Positions 1-7,428 of a stretch of 10,415 nt of DNA are shown here, piece after piece. Position numbers and translations under genes: made by a program. The DNA lies in the NCBI GenBank assembly GCA_030633225.1, contig DAOVTF010000037.1, positions 1-10,415 of the forward strand, in the 5' to 3' direction. A model generated the notes under the pieces. The model was not told the origin of the DNA and did not search any database. It was given only the letters and a program-made list of their open reading frames with translations. Position 1 is the first letter of the stretch; each line of letters opens with the position of its first letter. Source of the DNA: Flavobacteriaceae bacterium (GTDB lineage Bacteria > Bacteroidota > Bacteroidia > Flavobacteriales > Flavobacteriaceae).

Positions 1-570
1 AATTGTTATCCCTGTTTTATTGATATCTTCTAAAACATTCATAATTTCTATTGATGTTTTAGGATCTAAATTTCCAGTAGGTTCATCTGCTAATATCATC
101 TCAGGATTATTTAATAATGCTCTGGCAATGGCTATACGTTGTTGCTCTCCGCCAGAAAGTTGATACGGCATTTTAAATCCTTTTGTCTTCATATCAACCT
201 TTTCTAACACATCATTAATCTTAACTTCCATTTGATTTTTACCCTTCCAGCCAGTTGCTTTTAATACAAAAAGTAAATTATCAAAAACAGTTCTATCATT
301 TAATAATTTAAAATCTTGAAATACAATTCCAATTTTTCTTCTTAAAAACGGAATCTCCTTTTCTTTTAATTTTTTAAGATCCTGTTCAACAATAATTCCC
401 TCACCTTGTTGTAATGGTAGATCTCCATAAAGAGTTTTCATCAAACTACTTTTTCCACTTCCGGTTTTACCTATAATATAGTTAAAGTCGCCTTTTTTAA
501 TATCTAAAGTTACATTAGATAAAATTAAACTTTCTCTTTGAAAAATTGAGGCATCTGTTAATTGAAGCAT
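1..570 (-). CDS. ftsE: FtsE-type ABC transporter ATP-binding protein (C-terminus cut by the window edge)
   Basis: Cytoplasmic ATPase subunit of the FtsEX complex, which in characterised bacteria couples ATP hydrolysis to activation of septal peptidoglycan hydrolases during division. I translated 190 residues on the minus strand from the ATG at 570; the frame is open to position 1. Visible motifs are Walker A GKTGSGKS (34-41), a Q-loop in VFQDFKLL (83-90, a wording typical of FtsE), the ABC signature LSGGEQQ (138-144), Walker B MILADE (158-163) and D-loop GNLD (166-169). The switch histidine and the last roughly 30-40 residues lie outside the window. There is no membrane segment, as expected for the ATPase. 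No FtsX permease gene lies upstream; many flavobacteria appear to encode it elsewhere. The gene is divergent from the rest of the window. Other ABC ATPases of the FtsE/LolD/MacB group are the main alternative, but the Q-loop region favours FtsE. Confidence 0.88.
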   Translation of the reverse strand, partial: MLQLTDASIFQRESLILSNVTLDIKKGDFNYIIGKTGSGKSSLMKTLYGDLPLQQGEGIIVEQDLKKLKEKEIPFLRRKIGIVFQDFKLLNDRTVFDNLLFVLKATGWKGKNQMEVKINDVLEKVDMKTKGFKMPYQLSGGEQQRIAIARALLNNPEMILADEPTGNLDPKTSIEIMNVLEDINKTGITI

Positions 571-602
571 ATTAATAAATTGTTATGTGTTATTTACTAA
601 CA

Positions 603-610
603 CAAACTTA
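603..610 (-). promoter_or_regulatory. Candidate -7 element upstream of ftsE
   Basis: Read on the minus strand this is TAAGTTTG, a full match to the Bacteroidota -7 consensus TAnnTTTG, about 33 bases before the ftsE start. A TTTG (minus strand, 637-640) sits 26 bases further upstream, longer than the usual spacing of about 17-23, so the -33 half is weak. No Shine-Dalgarno sequence precedes the start, which is normal for the phylum. Confidence 0.4.
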
Positions 611-688
611 CTGTTTAAATTTTAAATATTATAAAACAAACAGAACAAAGACAGCATCTTAAAACCATGACATAATAAGGTATTTTAA

Positions 689-757
689 AGTTTGTTATAT
701 TTGAAAAATGGTGAAAACCAAAACAAATGGGTGTCGAATGGCTTCTGCTTTACATAA
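689..757 (+). pseudogene. Out-of-frame upstream piece of a decayed Kelch-repeat gene
   Basis: The frame open from 689 to the TAA at 755-757 reads LLYLKNGENQNKW and then loses sense after about position 735. A 'Y-x-L ... N-K-W' pattern is what ends one Kelch blade and leads into the next. The following blade, RMASALHNNITMWIGG, is in the frame one base later (735 onward). Together they look like one Kelch repeat broken by a one-base frameshift near the GGG at 729-731. The frame has a stop at 686-688 just upstream, so no more of the propeller is present here. Confidence 0.45.
696..703 (+). promoter_or_regulatory. Candidate -7 element (TATATTTG) in front of the Kelch remnant and TlpA-like gene
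   Basis: TATATTTG matches TAnnTTTG exactly. I see no convincing TTTG about 17-23 bases upstream. Transcription from here would begin near 708-712, at or just after the ATG at 708. It would therefore serve the TlpA-like gene at 1039, with the remnant acting as leader, better than it would serve the remnant itself. The match could also be chance in AT-rich DNA. Confidence 0.35.
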
Positions 758-1016
758 CAATATAACTATGTGGATTGGTGGTAGCTCAAAAACATACAAC
801 TATAATGGAAATGCTTATGATAATTCGGGAGGAATAAATCCTAATCAAAGGATTTTACGTTTATCTCAAAACAAGTTTAATTTAGCTTTTAATAAAAATA
901 TTCCTGTGGATTTGAGAGGAATTGCCAATATTAACGACTCTGTTAAATATATTATTGGAGGTATTGGCGAAAATCAAAAAGTATCCAATAAAGTCTATAA
1001 GCTAGAATGGAAATAA
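708..1016 (+). CDS. Short protein: C-terminal fragment of a Kelch-repeat beta-propeller (probably decayed)
   Basis: The 102-residue frame has no signal peptide and no complete domain. Residues 11-25 (MASALHNNITMWIGG) and 70-102 (ending YIIGGIGENQKVSNKVYKLEWK, 81-102) each match the Kelch pattern of a hydrophobic strand, a Gly-Gly pair, then a V/L-Y-x-L strand. Complete Kelch propellers have four to seven blades, so at most two blades are left. The ATG at 708 is only two codons after an in-frame TGA, and Kelch-like sequence continues upstream in another frame, so this is probably the 3' remnant of a larger gene rather than a real small protein. It lies 22 bp before the TlpA-like gene on the same strand and may be transcribed with it. 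Met11 (738) is an alternative start if the fragment is translated at all. Confidence 0.5.
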   Translation: MVKTKTNGCRMASALHNNITMWIGGSSKTYNYNGNAYDNSGGINPNQRILRLSQNKFNLAFNKNIPVDLRGIANINDSVKYIIGGIGENQKVSNKVYKLEWK

Positions 1017-1038
1017 ATCAATTATAAAAAAATCAAAA

Positions 1039-2262
1039 ATGCATATCATAAAAAAAATAGTTTATTTCTTATTAATAATGAATTTTCTTTCCTGTGAAAA
1101 AGAAAAGGAAGAAACTAATCTAAAAACAGGAATGTGGAGAGGGAAACTAATCGCTCAAAATAATCGAATACCGTTTAATTTTGAAGTTTTGAAAAACAAT
1201 GAAGATTATAAAATAAACCTGATAAATGGTGATGAAGTCCTAGAAATTGATGAAGTAAATCTTTTAGGAGATTCCTTATTCTTTAATATGCACATATTCG
1301 ATATTTCTATTAAGGCAAAACTAAAAGATTCCATTTTAACTGGCACCTATACTAAAAATTATGCCAAAGATTATATTCTGCCTTTTAAGGCTGTTTATGG
1401 TAAAGAAAATAGATTTGACAATCTAAATAGCTCAAATATTTTTGATGGCACATGGGAAACAACTTTTACTAACAAAGAAGGAAAAGAAACAAATGCAATT
1501 GGAATATTTAAAAATAATCGAAATAAGTTAAAAGGAACTTTTTTGACTAAAACTGGTGATTATAGGTTTTTAGATGGTTATACTAAAAATGACAGTATGT
1601 ATTTATACACATTTGACGGTAACCACATTTTTAAATTTAGTGCAAATAAAGAAAATGATACACTTATTAAAGGTGAATATTGGTCGGGTAAAACAGGTTA
1701 TAAAACTTTTGTTGCTGTAAAAAATGAAAATGCAAAATTGCCAAATGCAAACGAACTTACTTTTTTAAAGGAAGGTCATGATGAAATTGAATTCTCCTTT
1801 CCTGGTCTTGACGGAATACCCATTACTTTGAACGATGAGAAGTATCAAAATAAAGTAATTATTTTGCAAATTCTCGGAACCTGGTGCCCAAATTGTATGG
1901 ACGAAACAAAATTTTATGCCGAGTGGTATAAAAAGAATAAAAATAAGGGTGTTGAAATCATAGGTCTAGCATATGAGGTAAAACCCGATTTTGAATATGC
2001 AAGAAACCGTGTTCAAACTATGAAAGAAAAGTTAAAAGTCAATTATGATTTTGTTATAGCAGGAACATCAACAACAAAATCGGCTTCAGAATCACTACCA
2101 ATGTTAAATAAAGTAATTTCATTTCCAACTACTATAATAATTGACAAAAAAGGAAAAGTTAGAAGAATTCATACAGGATTCTCTGGCCCGGCAACTGGTG
2201 TTTATTACGAAGAATTTGTAGACGAATTTAATCAATTAATGAAAGAGCTAATTGATGAATAG
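1039..2262 (+). CDS. TlpA-like thioredoxin-fold lipoprotein with two N-terminal beta domains
   Basis: Predicted lipoprotein of 407 residues. The N-terminus has two lysines, a hydrophobic stretch (7-17) and a lipobox FLSC with the lipidated cysteine at 19. The mature protein starts with the charged run CEKEKEE. Residues 31-121 and 137-230 look like two diverged copies of one beta-rich domain (each opens G-x-W and closes near F-x-AV). From about 243 comes a thioredoxin fold of the TlpA/ResA type: active-site WCPNC with Cys283 and Cys286, a following helix, and the cis-proline motif SFPTTIIID with Pro363. Family members are membrane-anchored thiol-disulfide oxidoreductases facing the periplasm; Bacteroidota carry many, mostly with unknown substrates. 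Both redox cysteines are present, so it should be active. The start at 1039 gives a well-formed lipoprotein signal, and an A-rich leader replaces a Shine-Dalgarno site. The specific substrate cannot be told. Confidence 0.88.
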   Translation: MHIIKKIVYFLLIMNFLSCEKEKEETNLKTGMWRGKLIAQNNRIPFNFEVLKNNEDYKINLINGDEVLEIDEVNLLGDSLFFNMHIFDISIKAKLKDSILTGTYTKNYAKDYILPFKAVYGKENRFDNLNSSNIFDGTWETTFTNKEGKETNAIGIFKNNRNKLKGTFLTKTGDYRFLDGYTKNDSMYLYTFDGNHIFKFSANKENDTLIKGEYWSGKTGYKTFVAVKNENAKLPNANELTFLKEGHDEIEFSFPGLDGIPITLNDEKYQNKVIILQILGTWCPNCMDETKFYAEWYKKNKNKGVEIIGLAYEVKPDFEYARNRVQTMKEKLKVNYDFVIAGTSTTKSASESLPMLNKVISFPTTIIIDKKGKVRRIHTGFSGPATGVYYEEFVDEFNQLMKELIDE

Positions 2263-2368
2263 ATAGGGTTAAACATTGTTAACATAATGCTATTGCCCTT
2301 CTAAAAGCAAACTTTTCAACAAAATGCACAACTAATAAACAATTTTACAATTTCTTATAATTAATACG

Positions 2369-2397
2369 TTAGCTAATAATGTATATTGTTATTTTTG
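2369..2397 (+). promoter_or_regulatory. Candidate Bacteroidota-type promoter for the TPR/barrel operon
   Basis: TATTTTTG at 2390-2397 matches the -7 consensus TAnnTTTG. A TTAG at 2369-2372, one mismatch from the -33 TTTG, lies 17 bases upstream, at the short end of the normal spacing. Transcription would start near 2404, giving a leader of about 20 nt before the ATG at 2423. The rest of the 160-bp gap after the TlpA-like gene (2263-2368) shows no clear terminator, only short AT-rich inverted repeats such as GTTAA/TTAAC. Confidence 0.45.
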
Positions 2398-2422
2398 TGT
2401 TTTAAACAACTTGCTATATTAA

Positions 2423-5400
2423 ATGAAGGTTCCTAAGCTATTTTTAGCATTTTTTATTTTAACTTTTTATATAAGTTTTGGTCAACAATCAAAAATTTAT
2501 ACAAATGAATTGGTGGAATATAATCATGCTATTGATCTTTATCAAAATAAAGATTATGATGCTGCGCAAATATTATTTGAAAAAATAAAAGATGATTTTG
2601 ACGATGCCTCTGAGTTAAAAGCAAGATGCCATTATTACGAAGCCTTTTGCGCTATCAGACTTGGTCAACAAGATGCTGATGAATTGATGAAGGAATTCTT
2701 TGAAAAATATCCAACAAGCACAAAACGAAATAATGCATATTTAGAAGTAGGTGAATATTATTTTAATAATGGAAGATATTCCTACGCTTTAAAATGGTAC
2801 TCAAGAGTTGACGATTCAAATTTAAGATCGTTTGATAAAGAAGAATTTGCCTTTAAAAAAGCTTATAGTTTTTTTGCAGTTGGTAGTTTTTCCAATTCAA
2901 AAAAATATTTCTCACAGTTATTAGATTCTCCTACCTATGGTGCTCAAGCCAAGTATTATTATGGTTATATGGCATATAAAGATGATGATTTTTCAGAAGC
3001 CGATAAATATTTAAATCAAGTTGCTAATGATAAAAAATTTGATGATGATATTCCTTACTATATGGCCAATATAAAATTCAAAACAGGAAAATTTCAAGAA
3101 GCAATTGATTTGGCCGTTCCCCTTCTTGAAAAATCAAATGGAATTCAAAAATCTGAATTATCAAAAATAATTGGTGAAAGCTATTTTAACCTCAATGAAT
3201 TCGGAAAATCTGTATCTTATTTAACAAACTATAAAGGGAAAAAAGGTAAATGGAATAATACTGATTATTACCAACTCGGTTATGCTTATTATCAACAAAA
3301 AGATTATGAAAATGCCATGTTGTGGTTTACTAAAATTATTGACGGAAATAATGCAGTATCTCAAAATGCATATTTTCATTTAGCAGAATGTTATTTACAA
3401 AGTGATAAAAAACAAGAGGCACTAAATGCGTTCAGAAATACCAAGCAAATGGATTTTGATACTAACATAAAAAAAGATGCCTGGTTGAACTATGCCAAAT
3501 TGAGCTATGAAATTGGAAACCCTTATAAAAGTTCTGCAAAGGTTATTCAAGAGTATATAAATGCTTATCCGGATGATGTAAATAAGGAAGAAATAAATGA
3601 TATGTTAATTAGTGCCTTTATCACAAGTAGTGATTTTAAAGGTGCATTAGAATATCTTAATAATAACGAGAAAATTAAAAATAATATAACCTATCAAAAG
3701 GTTGCATATTTATACGGAATTCAATTATTTAAAAATGAATCTTATATTGATGCAAGAAGTAATTTTGACTTATCATTAAGTTCGGCAGTTGATGATAATT
3801 ATAAAGCAAAAGCAATGTTTTGGAAGGCTGAATCTAATTATAGATTAAATAATTTTGATGAGGCATTAATTAGTTTTAATGATTTTGCCGAGTTACCAAA
3901 TGCAAATCAAGTAAGTGAATTTGATCTTATAAAATATAATACTGCTTATACATATTTTAAGTTAAAAGATTATAATAAAGCAGGTGGCTCTTTTAATGAA
4001 TTTATTGAGAGTAATACTACAAATCAACAACAATTAGCTGATAGTTATGTGAGACTTGGTGATTGTTTTTTTGCTTTGAGTAATTACTACAAAGCAATAC
4101 CTCCTTATGAAAAAGTTATTGAAGCAAATGATATTGATGTAGATTATGCCCAGTATCAAATTGCGATGTGTTATGGTTATATGGGAGAAATGGATAATAA
4201 AATTAATTCATTACAAAATTTTACAGAAGTAAATTTAAAATCTACTTTGCGTGATGATGCATTTTACGAATTAGGAAATTCATATGTAAGAAACAGTGAA
4301 ACAGATGATGCTTTAAATGCATATGATCAAGTGATTAATGACTACAAAATGAGCTCATTAGTGCCAAAATCTTTATTAAAACAAGGACTTATTTATTATA
4401 ATACCAATCAAAACGAAAAAGCTTTAAGTAAATACAAAACCGTAATTAGAGATTTTCCGGCTACAGAAGAAGCTAAAGAAGCTGTTGCAAATGCTAAGCA
4501 AATTTATATTGATCTAGGTAAAGTTGATGAGTATGAATCATTAGTTAAAAATTTAGATTATGTTAATATTACTGATGATGAATTAGATAATACGATGTTT
4601 ACTTCTGCAGAGCAATTATATTTAACCAATCAAAACAAAAAGGCTATTGATGCTTTTCAAAAATATTTAGAACGATTCCCTAATGGATCAAATGTTTTAG
4701 CCTCTAATTTTTATCTAGCTGAGTCTTTTTCAATTAACAATCAAAATCAAAAATCACTTGAGTATTATCAATATATACTTGATAAAAACAGAAATGAATA
4801 TACAGAAAGATCATTGATAAAAGTTACTCATTATTATCTTGAAAATGACGATTGGGATAAATCTGTTCCTTTATTAAAGCAAATTGAGATTGAAGCTCAG
4901 TCAAAACAAAACATAACTTTTGCTCAAAATAATTTGATGAAAGGAAACTATGCACTGAAAAATTATGATGCTGCTGTTTCTTATGCTGAAATTGTTTTAG
5001 AAAATGAAAAGCTAGATGACAAAATTAAATCTGATGCAGAAATTATAATTGCAAGATCAGCTTTTGAAACTGGTGATTTTTATAAGGCTCAAGATTATTT
5101 TAAAAATGTAGAAAAAACTGCAACAGGCGAATTAAAAGCAGAAGCAATTTATTATGATGCCTATTTCAAAAATGACGAAGGGAATTATAAAAATTCTAAT
5201 ATTTCTGTACAAAAATTAGCCTCTGATCTATCTCAATATGAATATTGGGGAGCTAAAGGTTTGATCATAATGGCTAAGAATTTTTATGAGCTAGAAGACT
5301 CGTACCAAGCAACATATATTTTAGAAAGTGTAATCAACAAATTCTCGTCCTATCAAGATATTGTTGACGAAGCAAAAAAAGAATTAAAAATAATTAAGGC

Positions 5401-5449
5401 AAAAGAAGCAAAAACAAATTCTTCTGTAATAATTGATAATCAACCGTAA
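2423..5449 (+). CDS. Large secreted tetratricopeptide-repeat (TPR) protein
   Basis: The 1008-residue protein starts with a Sec signal peptide (hydrophobic 5-19, likely cut around FGQQ, 19-22) and has no lipobox. Almost all of the mature chain, about 30 to 990, is helix-turn-helix repeats of TPR type. I count roughly twenty, with the typical A/G-x-x-Y and small-residue positions; clear examples are at 105-129, 176-200, 281-305 and 316-340. The tail ends in a short polar segment. Such a solenoid is expected to be a periplasmic or outer-membrane-associated protein-binding scaffold; no catalytic domain is visible. It is 17 bp upstream of an outer-membrane barrel gene on the same strand, so the two are probably one operon and may form one complex. 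The length is far above envelope TPR proteins such as BamD or YbgF. My impression is that this gene pair is conserved in the Bacteroidota, but I cannot verify that here. Its exact role is unknown. Confidence 0.9.
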   Translation: MKVPKLFLAFFILTFYISFGQQSKIYTNELVEYNHAIDLYQNKDYDAAQILFEKIKDDFDDASELKARCHYYEAFCAIRLGQQDADELMKEFFEKYPTSTKRNNAYLEVGEYYFNNGRYSYALKWYSRVDDSNLRSFDKEEFAFKKAYSFFAVGSFSNSKKYFSQLLDSPTYGAQAKYYYGYMAYKDDDFSEADKYLNQVANDKKFDDDIPYYMANIKFKTGKFQEAIDLAVPLLEKSNGIQKSELSKIIGESYFNLNEFGKSVSYLTNYKGKKGKWNNTDYYQLGYAYYQQKDYENAMLWFTKIIDGNNAVSQNAYFHLAECYLQSDKKQEALNAFRNTKQMDFDTNIKKDAWLNYAKLSYEIGNPYKSSAKVIQEYINAYPDDVNKEEINDMLISAFITSSDFKGALEYLNNNEKIKNNITYQKVAYLYGIQLFKNESYIDARSNFDLSLSSAVDDNYKAKAMFWKAESNYRLNNFDEALISFNDFAELPNANQVSEFDLIKYNTAYTYFKLKDYNKAGGSFNEFIESNTTNQQQLADSYVRLGDCFFALSNYYKAIPPYEKVIEANDIDVDYAQYQIAMCYGYMGEMDNKINSLQNFTEVNLKSTLRDDAFYELGNSYVRNSETDDALNAYDQVINDYKMSSLVPKSLLKQGLIYYNTNQNEKALSKYKTVIRDFPATEEAKEAVANAKQIYIDLGKVDEYESLVKNLDYVNITDDELDNTMFTSAEQLYLTNQNKKAIDAFQKYLERFPNGSNVLASNFYLAESFSINNQNQKSLEYYQYILDKNRNEYTERSLIKVTHYYLENDDWDKSVPLLKQIEIEAQSKQNITFAQNNLMKGNYALKNYDAAVSYAEIVLENEKLDDKIKSDAEIIIARSAFETGDFYKAQDYFKNVEKTATGELKAEAIYYDAYFKNDEGNYKNSNISVQKLASDLSQYEYWGAKGLIIMAKNFYELEDSYQATYILESVINKFSSYQDIVDEAKKELKIIKAKEAKTNSSVIIDNQP

Positions 5450-5466
5450 AAAGTAAGCTATAAGCG

Positions 5467-7188
5467 ATGCAAAAACATTTTATTTTATTGTTATTCTTAT
5501 TATTTACCGGAATCCTTTTTTCTCAAAAAAAGAAAAAAGAAAAAATAGATACAGAAGAAATTACGGTTGTAAAACCATTTTCTCCAACGGTTTCTGATGC
5601 TAATAAAATAAATGTAAACCCACAAATTGATTCTGTTGATATAAATACAAAAAAGAAGATTAATTATACCATAAATTCTATTCCGGTTGCCTCTACTTTT
5701 ACTCCGGCAAAAGGAAAAGCTAAAACTATACAAAGGCCTCCTAAAGAAAAAATTTATAAAAACTACGCCACTCTTGGTTTTGGAAATTATAAAACACCTA
5801 TAGCTGAAATATTTGCACATTACAACACTTCAAACTATAATGACTTTGGAGGTTTTATAAAATATCATTCTTCAGGTGGTGGTATTGATGGAATAAAACT
5901 TGATGATGATTTTAGAGACATTAATGTAGATCTATTTTATAAACAAACCGAAAGATATTTTGAATGGCGAGCAGATGTAGGATATAATTTTTTGGCAACA
6001 AATTGGTATGGACTACCTGAAGATATTAATTTTAATAATAAAGTTATAGAATCAATACAAGAAAAGCAAACCTATAGTGAAGTATATTTTGGTGGTGAAA
6101 TTGATTTCTTTGATGCTCTAGTTCATAGTGGAACAGTAAAAATTAGTAGATTCATAGATAAATCAAAAAGTTTGGAAAACCATGGTTATATTAATGGTAT
6201 AGTTGATTTCCCAATTGGTAGAGAAATGATGTATACCAATATGAGCTTAGAATTTTTAAATGGTAATTTTGAACATAATTATTTTCAAACTGATGATATT
6301 AAATACACCTATTTTAATATTGGATTTAGTCCAAACTTTGAGATTTTAAGAGAAAACCTCACCGTAAACTTAGGAGCAAATTTATATTATAGTATAACCA
6401 ACACAGATGAAGGTAGCAAATTTTATGCTTACCCAAATGTAACTGCTTCCTATAATATTAGTAATGATATTTTAATAGCCTATGCTGGAATTGTAGGAGA
6501 TTTACAACAAAATTCATATAAAAACTTTGTGAATGAAAATCCTTTTGTATCTCCAACTTTAGACATTCAGCGAACCAGTCAGCAATACAATGGATATGTT
6601 GGTATTAAAGGATTGCTTAATTCAAATATGAGATTTAATATTAAAGCAGCCTATGGTAATGAAACTGATAAACCTTTATATAAATTAAATCCGTCATTAA
6701 CTGATGGTAAAACTATTGTTGATAAAGGTTATCAGGCCGGAAATTCTTTTGATGTTATTTATGATGATGTTAGTATTATAAATGTTACCGGTGAATTAAT
6801 TTTTGATTGGAGCAAAGCATTTAAATTTGGCGGAAATTTTGAATTTAATTCCTATAATTTAGAAACACAAGATGAGGCATGGAACTTACCTTTGATAAAA
6901 GCAACCTTACTTGCCCGTTATACCCATAATAAATGGAATGCCGGAGCCGATCTGTTTTTTGCCAGTGAAAGAAAAGATGATTTAACAATCATTCCGTCAA
7001 ATACTACACGTATTACAAATGATGCATATTTTGATATAAACTTAAAAGGACTTTATAATATCAATGACAAATATTCAGTATTTGTTAACTTTAATAATAT
7101 TTTAAGCGATAATTATCAAGAATACACAAATTTCAAGGTTCAAGGTTTCCAATTTTTTGCAGGAGTAAAATTTAAATTTGATCTGTAA
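5467..7188 (+). CDS. Outer-membrane beta-barrel related to TonB-dependent receptors but lacking a plug domain
   Basis: 573 residues. A Sec signal peptide (about 1-19, ending LFSQ) is followed by a lysine-rich stretch (21-26). Residues 29-47 (TEEITVVKPFSPTVSDANK) resemble a TonB box. A proline- and lysine-rich linker runs to about 97. From YATLGFGNYKTP (100-111) to the end the chain alternates polar and hydrophobic residues with aromatic girdles, as in amphipathic beta-strands. The final segment, about 540-573, looks like the end of a TonB-dependent receptor (FNNILSDNY, then a last strand GVKFKF). A plug domain of about 120-150 residues, present in true receptors and in the SusC protein downstream, is absent. 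The gene follows the TPR gene by 17 bp, so co-transcription is expected, and is followed by a likely terminator. It may be annotated simply as 'TonB-dependent receptor'. Whether it transports anything or is a structural partner of the TPR protein is not known. Confidence 0.85.
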   Translation: MQKHFILLLFLLFTGILFSQKKKKEKIDTEEITVVKPFSPTVSDANKINVNPQIDSVDINTKKKINYTINSIPVASTFTPAKGKAKTIQRPPKEKIYKNYATLGFGNYKTPIAEIFAHYNTSNYNDFGGFIKYHSSGGGIDGIKLDDDFRDINVDLFYKQTERYFEWRADVGYNFLATNWYGLPEDINFNNKVIESIQEKQTYSEVYFGGEIDFFDALVHSGTVKISRFIDKSKSLENHGYINGIVDFPIGREMMYTNMSLEFLNGNFEHNYFQTDDIKYTYFNIGFSPNFEILRENLTVNLGANLYYSITNTDEGSKFYAYPNVTASYNISNDILIAYAGIVGDLQQNSYKNFVNENPFVSPTLDIQRTSQQYNGYVGIKGLLNSNMRFNIKAAYGNETDKPLYKLNPSLTDGKTIVDKGYQAGNSFDVIYDDVSIINVTGELIFDWSKAFKFGGNFEFNSYNLETQDEAWNLPLIKATLLARYTHNKWNAGADLFFASERKDDLTIIPSNTTRITNDAYFDINLKGLYNINDKYSVFVNFNNILSDNYQEYTNFKVQGFQFFAGVKFKFDL

Positions 7189-7210
7189 CATTTAAATTTT
7201 ACTAGTTTTA
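7164..7210 (+). terminator. Probable intrinsic terminator overlapping the end of the barrel gene
   Basis: AGTAAAATTTAAAT at 7164-7177 and its exact reverse complement at 7190-7203 form a 14-bp perfect stem with a 12-nt loop, followed by a T-rich run (7205-7225). The left arm is coding sequence (the last strand, V-K-F-K-F) and the stop codon at 7186-7188 is in the loop. The stem is AT-only apart from one G-C pair, so it is weaker than a classical terminator, but its length and position after the operon fit that role. Confidence 0.55.
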
Positions 7211-7428
7211 TTCTCTATTTCTTAATTCAATTCATTTTTTCTAATTAATGTAATAAATCTTACTGATAAATTACTTTTCATTCTATATTAAAAACAAATT
7301 ATTGTATTAAAATCTGCATTTTAAAAGATTAAATCTATATTTTTTTGAATTATTTGCATTTTTATATGCACTTTTTTGCGTTTTTTTATTTATATTAGCT
7401 TAAATATTAACTTAAATTTAATCAGATT
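7204..7428 (+). promoter_or_regulatory. Intergenic region upstream of the SusC-family gene
   Basis: This very AT-rich gap should hold the susC-like promoter. I find no exact TAnnTTTG. The best candidate is CTTTTTTG at 7371-7378 with a TTTG at 7344-7347, 23 bases upstream, which is poor. Repeated TGC(A/G)TTTT motifs start at 7315, 7355 and 7377, and a 5-bp inverted repeat TGCAT/ATGCA lies at 7355-7370. They may be regulator sites or chance. The leader before the ATG at 7429 is A/T-rich, as is usual for this phylum. Confidence 0.3.

Noticed and set aside
611..643. CTGTTT/AAACAG inverted repeat in the ftsE promoter region
   Set aside because: Only 6 bp arms with a 21-nt gap in AT-rich DNA; easily expected by chance and too weak to call an operator.
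2270..2320. Possible terminator after the TlpA-like gene
   Set aside because: The only stems are 5 bp or less (GTTAA/TTAAC, AAAAG/CTTTT) without a clear T-tract following.
5500..5820. Minus-strand open frame of 106 codons opposite the barrel gene
   Set aside because: Its product is an implausible Phe/Tyr/Arg/Ile-rich string, and it is fully antisense to a well-supported signal peptide and barrel coding region.
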